Positions 10,445 to 21,588 of a stretch of 64,000 bases of DNA are shown piece by piece. The notes beneath the pieces are model-generated. The model was not told the DNA's origin. It made no database searches and worked only from the letters and a program-made list of their open reading frames with translations. Positions within the stretch are counted from its first letter, which is position 1; every line of letters starts with the position of its first letter. The stretch spans positions 124,001-188,000 of the forward strand of contig JAACJK010000005.1 of assembly GCA_013368325.1 (NCBI GenBank). Direction: 5' to 3'. This DNA comes from Ephemerocybe angulata. Taxonomy: Eukaryota; Basidiomycota; Agaricomycetes; Agaricales; Psathyrellaceae. The position numbers and the translations under genes were made by a program.

Positions 10445-11235
10445 ACGACGGGGCGTGGGTTGCGTTGGGTTGCGTTGGGTGCGATTTAGGTGTGTTGGCG
10501 TCATACCCATTGGCGTGAAAAGTAACTGGTAATCTGGAATTTGGAATTGATATCTGGAATTGGATCGAGTCGGGGGGCGTCGGAAAGCCTTGTTTATCTT
10601 ACAGTTGCGAGGATATACTAGGTCAATTGGCGTGTCTATATTTAGTGATAGCATGAGCCATTCTCTATTTTACTGTCATCCTCGGATTCTTCGCTGGGGC
10701 GGTAAGACGGAGAGAGTATTGCTGATATGATCACACGGGGCTCCGGATCTCGCGTTCCTCTCATGCTGAGCAGGAGTCGGCTGGCAAGGATGTCTGAAAT
10801 AGGGGAGTTCAAAGTTGAACGCGGTCGAGACTGTTTTCATCCTGGCCGGGATGATCGGATACAAACAAATCGGGTTCGCACCTCATGAGACAGATTCAGT
10901 GCCCCAGAGCTCTTTGTGGGGTCTCGAGAAAAAGAGGTTTGATGGACAGTAACGCTCGACGGCTGAATGCCTTATCGGCGACAACACGAGGATTTGCAGA
11001 GAAGGCCGATAATGCTCGCGAACGCAGTTCAAGGGCGAAAAATGAATTTATAGAACGCCAATATGGCGTATGGATGCCCAGAGCAAACGGAGTATGAGAC
11101 GAATGATTGCTCGAGCTCAATTGCGAGAGGTGCTCGACTCCATCATATCGCCCGACCAACTTCATCACTGGAATTAATTGCCCACCCAGGGACAATGCGT
11201 TCCGGTATCCAACGCGTATACTAGGTGTTCTCCCA
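10445..11235. other. Intergenic, no gene recognised
   Basis: Downstream of the farnesyl diphosphate synthase stop, the sequence has no frame with motifs or splice sites I can support. The region after about 11100 may hold the 3' end of the minus-strand family S gene if that gene has a third exon. Confidence 0.5.
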
Positions 11236-11240
11236 TAAAC

Positions 11241-11620
11241 TTATCTCGATGTTGAAGCGCCTTGCGGTGTACAGGCTGTCAGCTTAAACTTGACTTCCTT
11301 CAAGAATGTACGCACTCGGATATCGTTCGGAAAGGTCTTTCCGCATTTAGGGCAACACCATTTTTTGGCGTTTCTTCGTTCCAAGCGCTCGTTTATTTCG
11401 CCAATAATTTCTCTCGTTGATATTTCCCCAAGGTCTCGAGTTGGGAAATTACGAGTGCTGAGTGCATCAGCGAACTCTCTAGAGTCAACGGAATGCTGGA
11501 AAGGTGTGTAAGTAGGTACTGCAGAGATGTCAATGCCACATGTACCTCATGGTGCCAAGCGCTGGACAAGGACGCCAAGGAGGTGAAAGTGGACAGAAGA
11601 GCTAGAAAATGGACGCGCAT
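11241..11620 (-). CDS. Small secreted CxxC protein, family S copy 3
   Basis: Exon 1 (11620-11546) encodes a signal peptide, MRVHFLALLSTFTSLASLSS, then AWHHE and a GTACAT donor. A 50-bp intron ends CCAG. Exon 2 (11495 onward) encodes VDSREFADALSTRNFPTRDL, then GEISTREIIGEINERLERRN and the zinc-knuckle-like CCPKCGKTFPNDIR. Read through, it stops at a TAA at 11241, giving 109 residues. A GTGCGT directly after NDIR matches the donor position in the other copies. A further exon is therefore possible; it would add His residues spaced like a C2H2 finger, but the implied 40-bp intron is short. The gene is divergent from the three duplicated copies and intact, so it may be an older functional member. 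Predicted secreted; function unknown. Confidence 0.65.
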
Positions 11621-11624
11621 ATTG

Positions 11625-12820
11625 AGGTTGTGATCTTGGTTGGGGCTGCGATGGGTATGTGGAACGGATGCTCATATCAGGAGCACCTGTCGTCTCCTTA
11701 TGTACAGCAGGCGGGAGTATTATCGTCGCATGAGTCCCTCTGGGTATGGTTCCATCGTACCGCGGTGAGAGAAACTCAGTCAAACGGCTGGGCCTATGAG
11801 TAAAAGCGCATATTTCTGGATTCCGGGACTTGGTGAAAATCGGCTGAGGGAGCGGCGTGACCTAAAGTTAGTAGTTAGTTCAGGTGGTCCAACCTTTGGC
11901 ACAAAATGCTCTGGTAGCTGGTAGTTGAGCAACGTTCACCGTCTCTAGTGAGCGCGCCTTGCAGAGGAAAAAGGCTTCGATTACACCATACAACTATAAT
12001 ATAACCTTCTACTAGGGGCAAGCAAGAGCGGAACAGATCAGCGCGTGCCGTGTGTCAGTTCGATCTCGCTCAATCAAGCACCCCGCCGCAATACCCAAAG
12101 CTCCTGGGAGGGATACAATCAATCATTCGCACCATCCTTCCATGCGGTTGTCACTCTTATCCGCAAGGAACGTCACCCCGCCCGTATCCTACCCGCATAC
12201 CCGGCGGATAACGCGTACCCGTGTTGATCACTACGATCTCGTTATGCCATAAGAGCGAGTGTTCGACAGAAAGTCAGATAATGTGACACCGTGGCTCGTA
12301 TCGCGGATAATGGAAGTGGTCTCCTTCGTTCTTTATTTCTATAAGCCTTGCGAACTATGTACTGACAATCATCGTGCGTAGTCGGCTTTGTGGAATTCAA
12401 CCAGTGGGCCCAGCGCGACGCTCGTAATACTATGAGAACGTTTTCGGGTTTGGTTTGGACGGCGGGTGGTGCATCGCTGGGATTGCTCGGGTTCCCGGAC
12501 GAGTGGAAGGCGGGGGAGGGGGTGCGTTTTGCTTGAGGCCTCAGGCTACAAGAACGTAATTTCAGCCTGAGGTGAGCGTGCATATTACCCTCATGATACT
12601 CCCAGATCTGAGGAGGGGCCTTCAATCGGACAGAAAGCTCAGCATATATTCGCTGGATCTTCACGGAACACCAAGAAGTAGACAAATCTGGGATTTACAG
12701 GAGGCGATAAATTGTAGTCAATGGGGTTTTGTGAGTAAGGACGATGTCAAAACAGAAAGGGGAGGAGTGGAAGGAATACGTCCCAAAATTAATCTGGAAC
12801 GTGAAGGTGTGAATCGACAG
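11625..12820. other. Mostly empty interval with one orphan exon-like stretch
   Basis: The only coding-like stretch is about 12383-12521 on the plus strand. It is preceded by a plausible branch point and acceptor (CTGAC ... GTAG) and followed by GTGCGT. It would encode VGFVEFNQWAQRDARNTMR and then FSGLVWTAGGASLGLLGFPD. I could not find convincing flanking exons or recognise the family, so it may be an exon of a decayed gene. The rest is featureless. Confidence 0.35.
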
Positions 12821-12825
12821 ACGAT

Positions 12826-13665
12826 CTAGCAGGATCCCTGGCTATTGTTGTTGCAGACGCAAGTCTTGGGCCAGGTGTTGCTCGCCTGGCTGACCCCGCT
12901 CCTGTAATCTCCGCATGGATTGACCCCGTTCCAGCAATTGGCAATGATCGGTGTCGCATCCGCGACCATCTGATAGTAATATGCCCACAGCCATCCAGGC
13001 CTCGAGGTGTTCACAACGATGGCGCACGACGCGTAAACGACGGAAGCCCGGTTGTTTCCATCGACGAACAGTTGATTGCCCGGGTTGTTGAGCAGGATAT
13101 TCCTAGCGGCCTCGCAGTCGCATTTGAGCGCGGCGTGGTTCGTGTTGCAGGTGTACACCGTGGCACGAGGAACGAGGGAGGCGGTATCACGGGTGTTCAG
13201 GGTACTGTCCAACTCCCTGCGGGTGGGTGGAGGCACGGTCTGGTCGGTCGGCGGGGGTAAGGGGACATTGGCGTTCACCTGAGCGAGCACGGCGAAGAGG
13301 TTGAGCGTGTCGTTGGAGAGGCTGTTGTATTTGGTTCCGTCCCAGGAGGGAACACCCTCGTACGCCCACACAAGGTCGATGTTTCCATGTCCCCGGTGGT
13401 TGTCGTCGATCCAACCCCAGGTGAAGTTCTCGGGAGGGCTGAGCCACATGTCGTCACTGGACCCCTCGTTGGGGATAGGCCCCGTGCCAGTGTGGTCGGG
13501 AGTGGGTGATACGGCGGGAGGCGCGCCACGGTTGGCCGCGAACTTGAGAGCCGAGTCCCCGGCGCTGAGGGTAACGGTCTGTCCGCGATAAGTCGTGGTA
13601 ATGGACTGGGCCATCCCGTAGTTGGCGGCGAGAGCCACAAAGAAGGAGAGCGCAATAAATTTCAT
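12826..13665 (-). CDS. Secreted cysteine-rich protein of unknown family
   Basis: A single-exon frame of 279 residues. A signal peptide (MKFIALSFFVALAANYGMAQ) is followed by SITTTYRGQTVTLSAG. The middle has a Pro-rich linker (VPLPPPTDQTVPPPTRREL). The C-terminal third is Cys-rich, with spaced pairs in YTCNT, LKCDCEAA, YASC, NCWNG, NPCGDY, KTCVCNN and a terminal GSC, enough for several disulfides. Several Asn-x-Ser/Thr sites (NFTW, SNDT, VNTS) fit passage through the secretory pathway. A TATATAAT box lies about 115 bases upstream. I do not recognise a catalytic motif. It could be a cell-wall or effector-like secreted protein. Its reading frame is clean and unlike the repeats around it. Confidence 0.75.
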   Translation of the reverse strand: MKFIALSFFVALAANYGMAQSITTTYRGQTVTLSAGDSALKFAANRGAPPAVSPTPDHTGTGPIPNEGSSDDMWLSPPENFTWGWIDDNHRGHGNIDLVWAYEGVPSWDGTKYNSLSNDTLNLFAVLAQVNANVPLPPPTDQTVPPPTRRELDSTLNTRDTASLVPRATVYTCNTNHAALKCDCEAARNILLNNPGNQLFVDGNNRASVVYASCAIVVNTSRPGWLWAYYYQMVADATPIIANCWNGVNPCGDYRSGVSQASNTWPKTCVCNNNSQGSC

Positions 13666-13669
13666 GCTC

Positions 13670-15160
13670 TACTTTGTGTTAGGTCGTCGTTAGTGTGAAT
13701 AGGATTGGATGCTCACGAATGCCTGATGTGTTGATTCAATGAAGGGGCTGTTGTAGGATGGTGAGTACAGAGAAACGAAGGGGATTATATACTAACTTGG
13801 GGCTCAGAAGTTGATGTTTGTTTGAGCGAGTTTGAGCTCAAGTAATGAACAGAGTGAATCTCATGTCATGTAAATTTGGAATAAGCGCCCAGAACTCAGC
13901 CCGGAGGTGCCGACATGCTAAGCAATACTGCAGCTATTTTTGTGATTTCTGACCGGCTTTAAGCATGGTCTCACAAAGCAGAAGTTATCCTGCTATGCTT
14001 CTCTCCCCCTTCTTTTAGTCACAGCAAGAACGCGGGCGGATTTGCAAACCACAAGCCGATTTGCGCATCAGCGCTCATGTTCGGCATCTCAAATCATCCC
14101 CCTTCAGGAAGTTGTCGATCGCCGTGGGCGCTAAGCCCAGCCATCTATCACCGCACTACTCCAGCGCTCCTTCGATACTCTCTACAAGCGATAGTTGATA
14201 CATATCCCCAGATCGTATCCCGCTCCGACCTCCTGTGACTCGTGAGGCGAGGGCGCTGAAAGCCAAAAATTACAATTATACCCTCGTTCCAGGATATCAC
14301 GGCAGTTCAAGCAATGCTCATTGGCCGTGTATGTCGAGTACTAAGTGTCTTCATACGTCAAATTCATTACATATAGGCGATCCCCCTCCAGAACATGGAT
14401 TGGATGCCGCGCATGGCGCTCAGTTGGCGCTTCCTCCGGAGCTAGAGTACAAGAATATTGAGGTTGACGGTGATCGCGGTCAGAATCATTCTTCCCCCAT
14501 CGGCCGCGTCTGACTTATAGTCCTAAGTATAGTGACAGTGTGTAATCATTCTATTCCATTACGCAGATCCTTACTTGATGCATTGTATCTTAGTAAATTA
14601 ATCACAGAGCATTGAGGTCCAAGACCCCTCAGTCCGACATAGAGGGGTCTCGAGAAGATAGAAGTGCTCCAGGCTTTACCCAAGTCTCCCGTATCTTTTC
14701 CCGAGACCATCGGAGCTATAGTTGCATATACGAATATTATGTTCTTCTTACCTCCCAGCAGTTCAGTCTGGAGTCCAGCGTTTCCTCTTTAAATTGACCC
14801 AGGGAAGAGTGAGTATTGTAACCCTACCCATTCTGAACCGGGAGAATGGGTAGAAATGGCAGCGACCAGCCCCTGAATCGACTTTGTCAGACGTCATGAT
14901 GTTCCACCTATATTCGAAGTTCGATGTTGCATCTAGAGGGGTCCAAGGCAGATAGCTTCGAAAATGCAGTATCAGAAGAACCCGTACTGTTGGGCCTCCG
15001 GGGGTCCATATGATGTACGGCCTTGATAAATCTCGTTATCGATAGTAAGCATTACAGCCGAGATCATCACTTTCGCCCTCCACGAGTCCCAACTATGCGG
15101 CGAACGCCCAACCTCGGACACATACAGACTCGCCGAGGGTGGTTTCTTACACAATCTGCT
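13670..15160. other. Intergenic segment between two terminal-motif copies
   Basis: TAAGCGCCC at 13882-13890 and GGGCGCTTA at 15162-15170 face each other, as in other repeats here. The roughly 1.29 kb between them has no frame with motifs. The final 100 bases begin the repeat that carries family S copy 4. I see no gene. Confidence 0.4.
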
Positions 15161-15448
15161 CGGGCGCTTATTTTTGCGCTCCCGATGGACTGGGATTTAA
15201 GAGATAGGGATAGGTAGCACCGCAGTGCGACACTCTTTTCCATGGCAGTCTTGTTCTCCCTGTGTCCGGTCTGCAGTGTGCACATGACTGGGGCGTCGAT
15301 GAGTTGTTATTCGATTCTCCGGGCACTGTTCCCAAGCGCTTCACATCTTGTACGGTTAACATTTGCCTTACATACGTTAGTAAAGCCATGCGAAGCAGAA
15401 GCTATTTCGGTACCCGTTTTTGACTACATAGGAATCCAGCAAACCAAG

Positions 15449-15999
15449 TCACTTCTGACGTATGAAGTCGTGAATAACCAACTCAGTCTTATGGTCTCTT
15501 CTGCAAGGTGTATTTCGAACCTTCTCCTTCTCCTGCTCGTCCTAAAAAAGCAAAAAAAAAATACTTTTTGGAATCAGTTCCACGGTGAAATTTGATGCCA
15601 TGCATACCAATTTCAAAACGTTGCCGACTTTCAACTTGCAGTACCGGCATTCGTATCTGATAGCAGGCTCACTCCCCACACCCTTCCCCTGGGTGGCACC
15701 CTTCACACGGCGTTCCAGACGATCAGAGAGTTCGTTAATGAGGTCGCGCGTCGAGAGGTCCGCCAGGATGTCCGCGCGGAGCTGCAGATCGGCGGCGTCG
15801 TGGAACTCGCGCGTGGTTAGGCCAGCAATGTATTCACGCGCACCGAGTGGGCTCTGTGTAGTACATCGAGAAGGTTATGCATGCCTTTGGCATTTGCTAT
15901 AGATGAAGCAACGGGACATGAACTCACGTCGAACTTGGAAGCTTGCGCAAGGTTTAGAAGGGGTACGATGGTAAGAATTGGGAGCAAGGGGAAACGCAT
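15449..15999 (-). CDS. Small secreted CxxC protein, family S copy 4
   Basis: Three exons (15999-15928, 15853-15608, 15541-15449) encode about 136 residues. The signal peptide is MRFPLLPILTIVPLLNLAQA, then SKFD and a GTGAGT donor. Exon 2 encodes LGAREYIAGLTTREFHDAADL, LRADILADLSTRDLINELSD and a basic linker, then RYECRYCKLKVG. Exon 3 adds DEQEKEKVRNTPCRRDHK, a third Cys and a His, ending IHDFIRQK. All introns are GT-AG (74 and 66 bp) and the frame is intact. It is the closest relative of copy 1, with the same 5' and 3' flanks, so the two arose by recent segmental duplication. The intact frame suggests it may be expressed. Function unknown. Confidence 0.7.
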
Positions 16000-16066
16000 G
16001 GTTCTCAAAGTTCTAGAAGTGCCTCTGCGGAGGGTAGTGTACCGTGGATGTTGACTGACTGCGACC

Positions 16067-16074
16067 TATATATA
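16067..16074 (-). promoter_or_regulatory. TATA box of family S copy 4
   Basis: TATATATA (its own reverse complement) lies about 68 bases upstream of the start codon, the same spacing as the TATAA of copy 1. Confidence 0.5.
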
Positions 16075-16541
16075 CTCTCGTGAGCTAGCATGGAACGGCT
16101 CCATGCGTGATGAAGGTGCACATGTCGACCCATGCTAAAGTTGGAGCGAAGTTGGAGCTAGATGACCGACCCTGTATCTTCAACTTGTCGCGCCGATCAG
16201 CCTCCTTGACTACCGCCAGACTCTCAGCCACAGCTGCCAGTGCCCACCACCACCTCGCCAGGGCTTCCCTCAGAGACAGTTGGCTGCTCTGCCCGCTCAT
16301 ATAATCGGGTGCGTCCAGCACAGCTCCCGCCGGTGATCTCAAACCAGGGCCAAGGGCCGTGCGACTTCATGATGGAACACTCATATGTATATCATCACGA
16401 TCCACTCAGGGCTCGACTGGAGCTTCGACGGATGTAAGTATAGCCATAACTGACCCCCATTGAGCGAGATAGCAAGCTAGGTCACTCGCTGGCGCTACGC
16501 AGTGTATCTCAATCAATTGTCACTACGCGTACCATGTAGGG

Positions 16542-17800
16542 TTAGACGCCCATCCAGCCCCTATCTATGCCGGGTGCAAGCCGGGTGGGGGCTCGGCCGG
16601 CTGAGAATGCCGTAGGAAAATGCCCACGGTTCCCTTGGCCTGCTGTTGGCGAACAGCTTCTTCCCTCCCCCCTTCATCCTCCTCTAGATGCATTCTTTCT
16701 TCATTGAACTCGTTTGCCTTTGAGTATACTACCTCAGAATCACTCTGGCCCAGATCATATACCCTGGCTAGACCGCCGATGCTAGATCTGCATCGAAGCC
16801 CACTGGATCCACACACACCCCGACATACTGTAACTACTCTCTCATCCACCTCCACGTCGACATCGCTCGCACCGACCAGCCTCATGCAACAAGCCCGTAG
16901 CATGCTGTGTTTGGAGAGAGGCCCCACGCCGTTGCTGTGAATGCGTGGAAGCGAGGGTGTGGAGGAGGAGGGGAGGTGAAATGGGATGGGATGGGAAGCT
17001 ACGTTGCACCCGCGATAGTCGTATTTGCTGAACGAACGGGCGTGCCGCTTAGTCTGAGCGCGGAGCTAGGCTTCGGGGTACTCGCACGTCTCGTACTCTT
17101 CGTCTTCATCCTCATCGCCCCGCTAACCCCTCCATACCACCACCGGGTACGTCTGACTCTCTGCCCCCCTCCATACCCTCCTCCACACAGTCGACTCCTA
17201 ACAACCCTCCTCTCCCGACGTGTCTGTGTCTTTAGACCCGCCCCAGGTCCAAGCGCGCCATTACCCCTACCCTCGCCTTTCGACGCCGAGGACGAGGTCG
17301 TGGCTCTATATGTTCCCGTTGCCATTTACCTCTACGAACGTCGAGTCTGGCCCTGCGCTACGTTCTGTCGACGCCGCCGCTCACTAGGGCGATCATGGTC
17401 GTCGCATCGGATCTACCCTTGTCGGTGCTGCTTTCGCCAGCGAACGCGGGTGTGGGTCAAGCTTTGTGGGGGCGTTGGAGGAGGATCTCCATCCGCTGCG
17501 TGCTTCGTCCTCAATGATGGTGACGATGGCGGGATGTAAGGGGGCGCTTAGGTGTGTGAAGGAGGATGTGAATGCGAAGGCTGAGGAGAATGGGAACGCG
17601 AAGGAGAACGCTGTTGGGAATGGAAGGATAACGCGAAGGGGAGTGCGAATGCGAAGAGTTACTCGGGCTCAATCGACGACTACGTCCGTCTTTACCGCAG
17701 ACGCCCGTGCTGGATGTTCACGTGGAGAGGGTACTTGGAGAGGGTGGAGAGCCGACAGGGATGGGAATAGGTATACGGTAGGACGCACAGGCACCCTATG
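16542..17800 (+). repeat. Degenerate family M repeat
   Basis: The segment begins with TTAGACGCCC (16542-16551) plus the CCAGCCCCTATC that follows this motif in other units. It continues with fragments of family M: VVFAERTGVPLSLSAEL near 17020 resembles the VTVVFAEGT...LGLSAEES block of other copies. The frames shift repeatedly and the leader is missing. It is a decayed copy. Confidence 0.5.
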
Positions 17801-18034
17801 AAAAGGAATAGGGATATTGTGTATTTGGAGCCCTGGTGGGTAAGGGGTGTCTACTGGAGTTTAACGGGATCCAGAAAGAGGTACAAGTAGTACCGTGGGT
17901 GCGTAACCACCTGCCACCTAGCACCAACTTGACCCAGCCAACTCAAGTCTCAGCATAGTACCTAGGCCCTAATAAAGTTAAAAGGCTAATATATGGATAT
18001 CTACAAGTCCAAAGAGAAACGAGAAAAAGAAAAC

Positions 18035-18161
18035 CGACACCAGCAGGATTTGAACCTGCGCCCTGCGCCCACAAAGTGGAATGCATATCGAGTTGCCGGA
18101 GGGGCCATTCGAGTGCATCACACCAACCTTTTGGATTGTCCCAACCCGACTGCATGGTGCC
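18035..18161 (-). tRNA. tRNA-Ser-like sequence, probably a pseudogene
   Basis: On the minus strand the 3' part has a perfect T arm (GCAGG-TTCAAAT-CCTGC) followed by TGGTGTC and a discriminator G. GGCACCA at 18161-18155 can pair with it (one G-U). ATGCA ... TGCAT could form an anticodon stem with a CTCGAAT loop (Ser CGA) interrupted by about 21 bases. However, an extra 19 or so bases sit between the D arm and the anticodon stem, and the variable region is irregular. A tRNA-Ser relic or a tRNA-derived repeat is more likely than a working gene. Confidence 0.35.
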
Positions 18162-18275
18162 TTTCGGACACGAACGGATATCGCACACACATCATCCACT
18201 CCCCTGTCAGCTCGATTCAATAGCTTTTAGTGCAGCACTTCCTGCAGCATTTCAAACCCACTAACGTCAATACCA

Positions 18276-20223
18276 GATAAGCGCCCATTCAAGCGCCGAC
18301 CGGCGAGCGGTGTGCTTCGAGCATCCATATTCAGAAGAAGCTTCCGCAAGTCTTGCAAAGGCGGCTATCAAATGAGATATCTCCACTGATAATGGCCAGT
18401 GGCCCAGTGCCCAACACGCACAAATTTCAGTTGTGCGGGATACTCGCTAGAGTGCCGATGATCAGGCTCAGAGGCCGCGGATGCAACTTGCCACAATACA
18501 CTCCTTCCACGCTCGTATAAGGGGAATTTGGATCCGGCATAATAGGCTGGTGCTAGGTTCGATTTAGGCTTGGACACCAGCAGTTATCGTGGCCATGTTG
18601 TATACGTGGAAGTCTTTATTATAAACATTCGCTTTTCCCCCTTTCCTCCCCATCGACCGTCCGACCCTGACTCAACCCCAGTTTTGATGGTGGTGGCTGT
18701 GATGATGGACGAAGAGAGAGAGCAATTGCATCGGTATTCGATACGTGGCTGATTACCCCACTTTCTAACTCTGGATATTGGGAGCCTGAGTTATCCCGTG
18801 CTAGGGTTGCAAATTCGATGGCTGTGATATGGCGGGTGCCGCTTGAAAGGGATTTCACGGTCTCTCCGGTGACAGCTCTCCCTTGCGATACACGAAGGGA
18901 GATGATAAGTGGTGCAACAATCTAAAGAGATGTGTTCGAGATATTCCACACCTGAAATGAATCGTACTGTGGCTTACCTGAATCTGCCCGAGAATGGGAA
19001 GGAACAGTTGCCCCAGGGGCTGATCAGCCACAAACGCGATGATGAACATTAGCGTGAAGATAGTGTAAAGAGCCGAGCTCTCTGCCAGGATAGTCCAGAT
19101 TGTTGTGTAGACCCTCAGTGAGTCCGTATCAGCCCATCTCCCCATAGCTTTCTTCATATTATGCCTGTGTGTGATCAACCGGACGGCGACAAGCGCCGTC
19201 AAAAGGACATTCAGCGATGCGTTGATGGCGAAGTTGCTCAGGATTAGCTTAGCAAGGTTTGGAAGAGCGAATATGTTGGAATCGGGGGAGGTTAGCTGTG
19301 CCACAAACGCTATTTCTGTGCCTATTCATATCATTCCTCAGTATGCCAGCCTTGACTTAGTTCAAGAAGGCACTCACACACCGAAGCAATGTAGAGAACA
19401 CATGGAAGTACAAGAATGTAGATCGCACCGCGAGTATTGGAATGGACGTAGATTACGTAGCACCGATAGAACTACGAGAATTAAGTGGTATCAGGAGGCG
19501 CATATATTCGCAATAAGTTTGGATGTGTGTCTCACCATAAGGCCGTTCGCAAGCCAGTTTGCAATTCCAAAGGCTACCGGGCCTGTCTTAAATAAAGGCT
19601 TGTTGTACTGCGTCATTGCCCAAGCATAGGTTCCGCCAGGATAGTTGGAGTAATCGAGAGTACTGATGGTCGTTACGCAGGCTGAAGCGACGATCTGCGC
19701 CGTCCCGCAAGTGAATAGCGAGCATATATAGAGAAGGAGTAATCTCTTCATCCAGACGTTGTCATTTCCCTTCCGGCATTTCTTCAAAAGTCTAATGTCC
19801 ACATCAAGACACAGTACAAAAAGAGTTGCAGCAACGCCTTTGATCAGAGTGAGCCTACTACAGCAACGCGTGATTTCCGGAACTTTAACGCGACTCACCG
19901 TAGAGCATCAGTGATATGAGCGTTCCAATAAACCCGTATTTGTGGTTCCGATAGTAGAGAGGTGACAAGTTGGGAGTTGCGTATGGAGGAGTACCAGAAG
20001 ACATGGTGGATCGCAGAAACGGGCGAGGGAGATGTTGTGGAAGGCGTGAATGTCGGTAGCTCCATCATGGTGCCAGCGTCGAGTACTTATGCCTGTGCAG
20101 TTTCAAGAGAGGTCGGTATAATCACGATACGCCTCATCCTGGGCGGCATAATGTGACACGTCGAGGATGAAGATCTACATATGATGTAATGATCCCGTTC
20201 GCTCTGTCTACTTGGCGCTTATC
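18276..20223. mobile_element. Segment with perfect 10-bp inverted ends around the membrane-protein gene
   Basis: GATAAGCGCC at 18276-18285 and GGCGCTTATC at 20214-20223 are perfect inverted repeats and match the terminal motif of other repeats in the window. The 1.95 kb between them is almost exactly one membrane-protein gene with short flanks. No target duplication is visible. It could be a gene-carrying element or a coincidence of a common motif. Confidence 0.35.
18619..20004 (-). CDS. Multi-pass membrane protein, agaricomycete-type (unknown function)
   Basis: Five exons (20004-19899, 19837-19536, 19471-19378, 19321-18978, 18921-18619) join in frame to 382 residues. All introns are GT-AG and 52-64 bp. 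The product has about seven hydrophobic segments, including YGFIGTLISLMLYG, VAATLFVLCLDV, LLLLYICSLFTCGTAQIV, AIYILVLPCVLYIASV, INASLNVLLTALVAVRLI and ALYTIFTLMFIIAFVAD, then LPILGQIQIVAPLIISLRV. The cytosolic tail is Ser-rich. This layout, especially NVLLTALVAVRLI...ESSALYTIF...QIQIVAPLIISLRV, matches a large family of uncharacterised plasma-membrane-type proteins common in mushrooms (the DUF6534-like group, by memory). No enzyme motif is seen. The gene seems intact. It is bracketed by 10-bp inverted motifs. Confidence 0.8.
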
Positions 20224-20229
20224 CTTCAA

Positions 20230-21255
20230 AACGCGTCGGACACACAGCTATGCGGCGCTCCCGGGGATACGCTCCCGGGGATAAGCACGTACGAGATGCT
20301 CAGATCATGCGTATACAGTGGATACAGTACCGTTATCTGTACCGGTGGCTGCATTGAATGCTTAGTTGTCTTCCGTGTTCATCGGCCGGAATGCAGAACT
20401 TAAGACAGAACCGACTTCAGGCCGTCGTTCTATGAAGTGAAGCTCTACAGGACTACAACTTTTCTTTCCAAATGTTGCACGCGCGCCTGCTGAAGGTATG
20501 GACTCGGAGATCCGGTGCATGTTCCATAGCACAAGTTCTATGCAGTCGGGATGCCTGAGCTCGTACGAGTCCCATCATGCAGGGTTCACAAGGTAGCTGA
20601 CCAGTGACCACGCCCAGTGCGGGCTATTTCTGGTATGGGGCAACCTTGTACAGTGTCCCTTGATGTTTGGGCGCCACTGAGGTGCATCATGCCACCGTGC
20701 ATGGATCATTACTATGTACGTCCGTCCCAGCTGGCTCTGTTGAGGGATGATACTGGGCTATTAGCCAAGCCACATCTGGTCGATTTTGCCTTCAACCCAC
20801 TTTTTGGGGCTTGTTTAGTGATAGTGTACGGGACGGCAAGGTTATATCGACCTTCCGACTAAGGATTGCTAGCGCACGTCCAACGCTGACCTAACTCGCA
20901 AGTAACGCGATGGGTGTGAGGAGGCGCTGGAGAATGTGATGGAGGATACGAATGCGAGGGCTGAGGAAAATGGGAGCGCAGTGAAGTGCAACGCGGATGG
21001 GAGTTGAAGGGGAACGCGGGCGGGAAAGGAAGGAGAACGCGATGTGGGACAAGATTGGGATGACCTATTCGGCTTCTGTTGAGTGCAAGTTAGTAGAAGT
21101 TACTAGTTAGTTCAGTTGGTTGATGGTTGATGGTTATTCAAGAATGACTTGAAATACGTATGGTTGGTCGTATATTCTAAGCGGAGTACCAAATAGCACT
21201 ACCAAAAATAGCTTCCCCCTGAGATTGCTGTCCAAGTAAACCCACCCATGCCAAT
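20230..21255. other. Intergenic, no gene recognised
   Basis: Short frames only. At 20254-20283 there is a small duplication, CTCCCGGGGATA occurring twice in tandem. Otherwise I see nothing to support. Confidence 0.5.
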
Positions 21256-21292
21256 ATCAATTAGACGCCCGTCCAAGCCCCTATCGTCTGAC

Positions 21293-21313
21293 CACGTGCA
21301 GGCGAAGCACGTG
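21293..21313. promoter_or_regulatory. Paired CACGTG (E-box) sites
   Basis: Two CACGTG palindromes (21293-21298 and 21308-21313) lie 9 bases apart, about 290 bases upstream of the family M start codon. The same pair, with 9-10 bases between sites, occurs at 29448/29463, 45696/45712 and 58680/58696 at similar distance. CACGTG is a known binding site of bHLH regulators. Confidence 0.55.
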
Positions 21314-21588
21314 CGCAGTTTGCCGTGCCGTAGCCCCGGCCGACGCACGGTGACGGAGGAGGGTGATCCAATGGGGCAGTTCATCCTCCTTCCTCCTCCT
21401 CCTCGTCCCATTCTCTCTCATCTGCCTCGCATTTTCTAGACTGCGCTGCTCCAGACCAAAGCTGGGGCAAGCGCCTGGACGATAGCTGGACCACGGATAT
21501 CAGAACTTCGACAGAAACACCATTTGGATACAGCAAACGCACCACATTGATCCACACCCACACCCTGCATAACAGGATATTCCACACC

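Noticed and set aside
9656..10654. A 332-codon open frame on the minus strand
   Set aside because: It is antisense to exons 5-6 of the farnesyl diphosphate synthase gene; the plus-strand protein and splice sites are far better supported.
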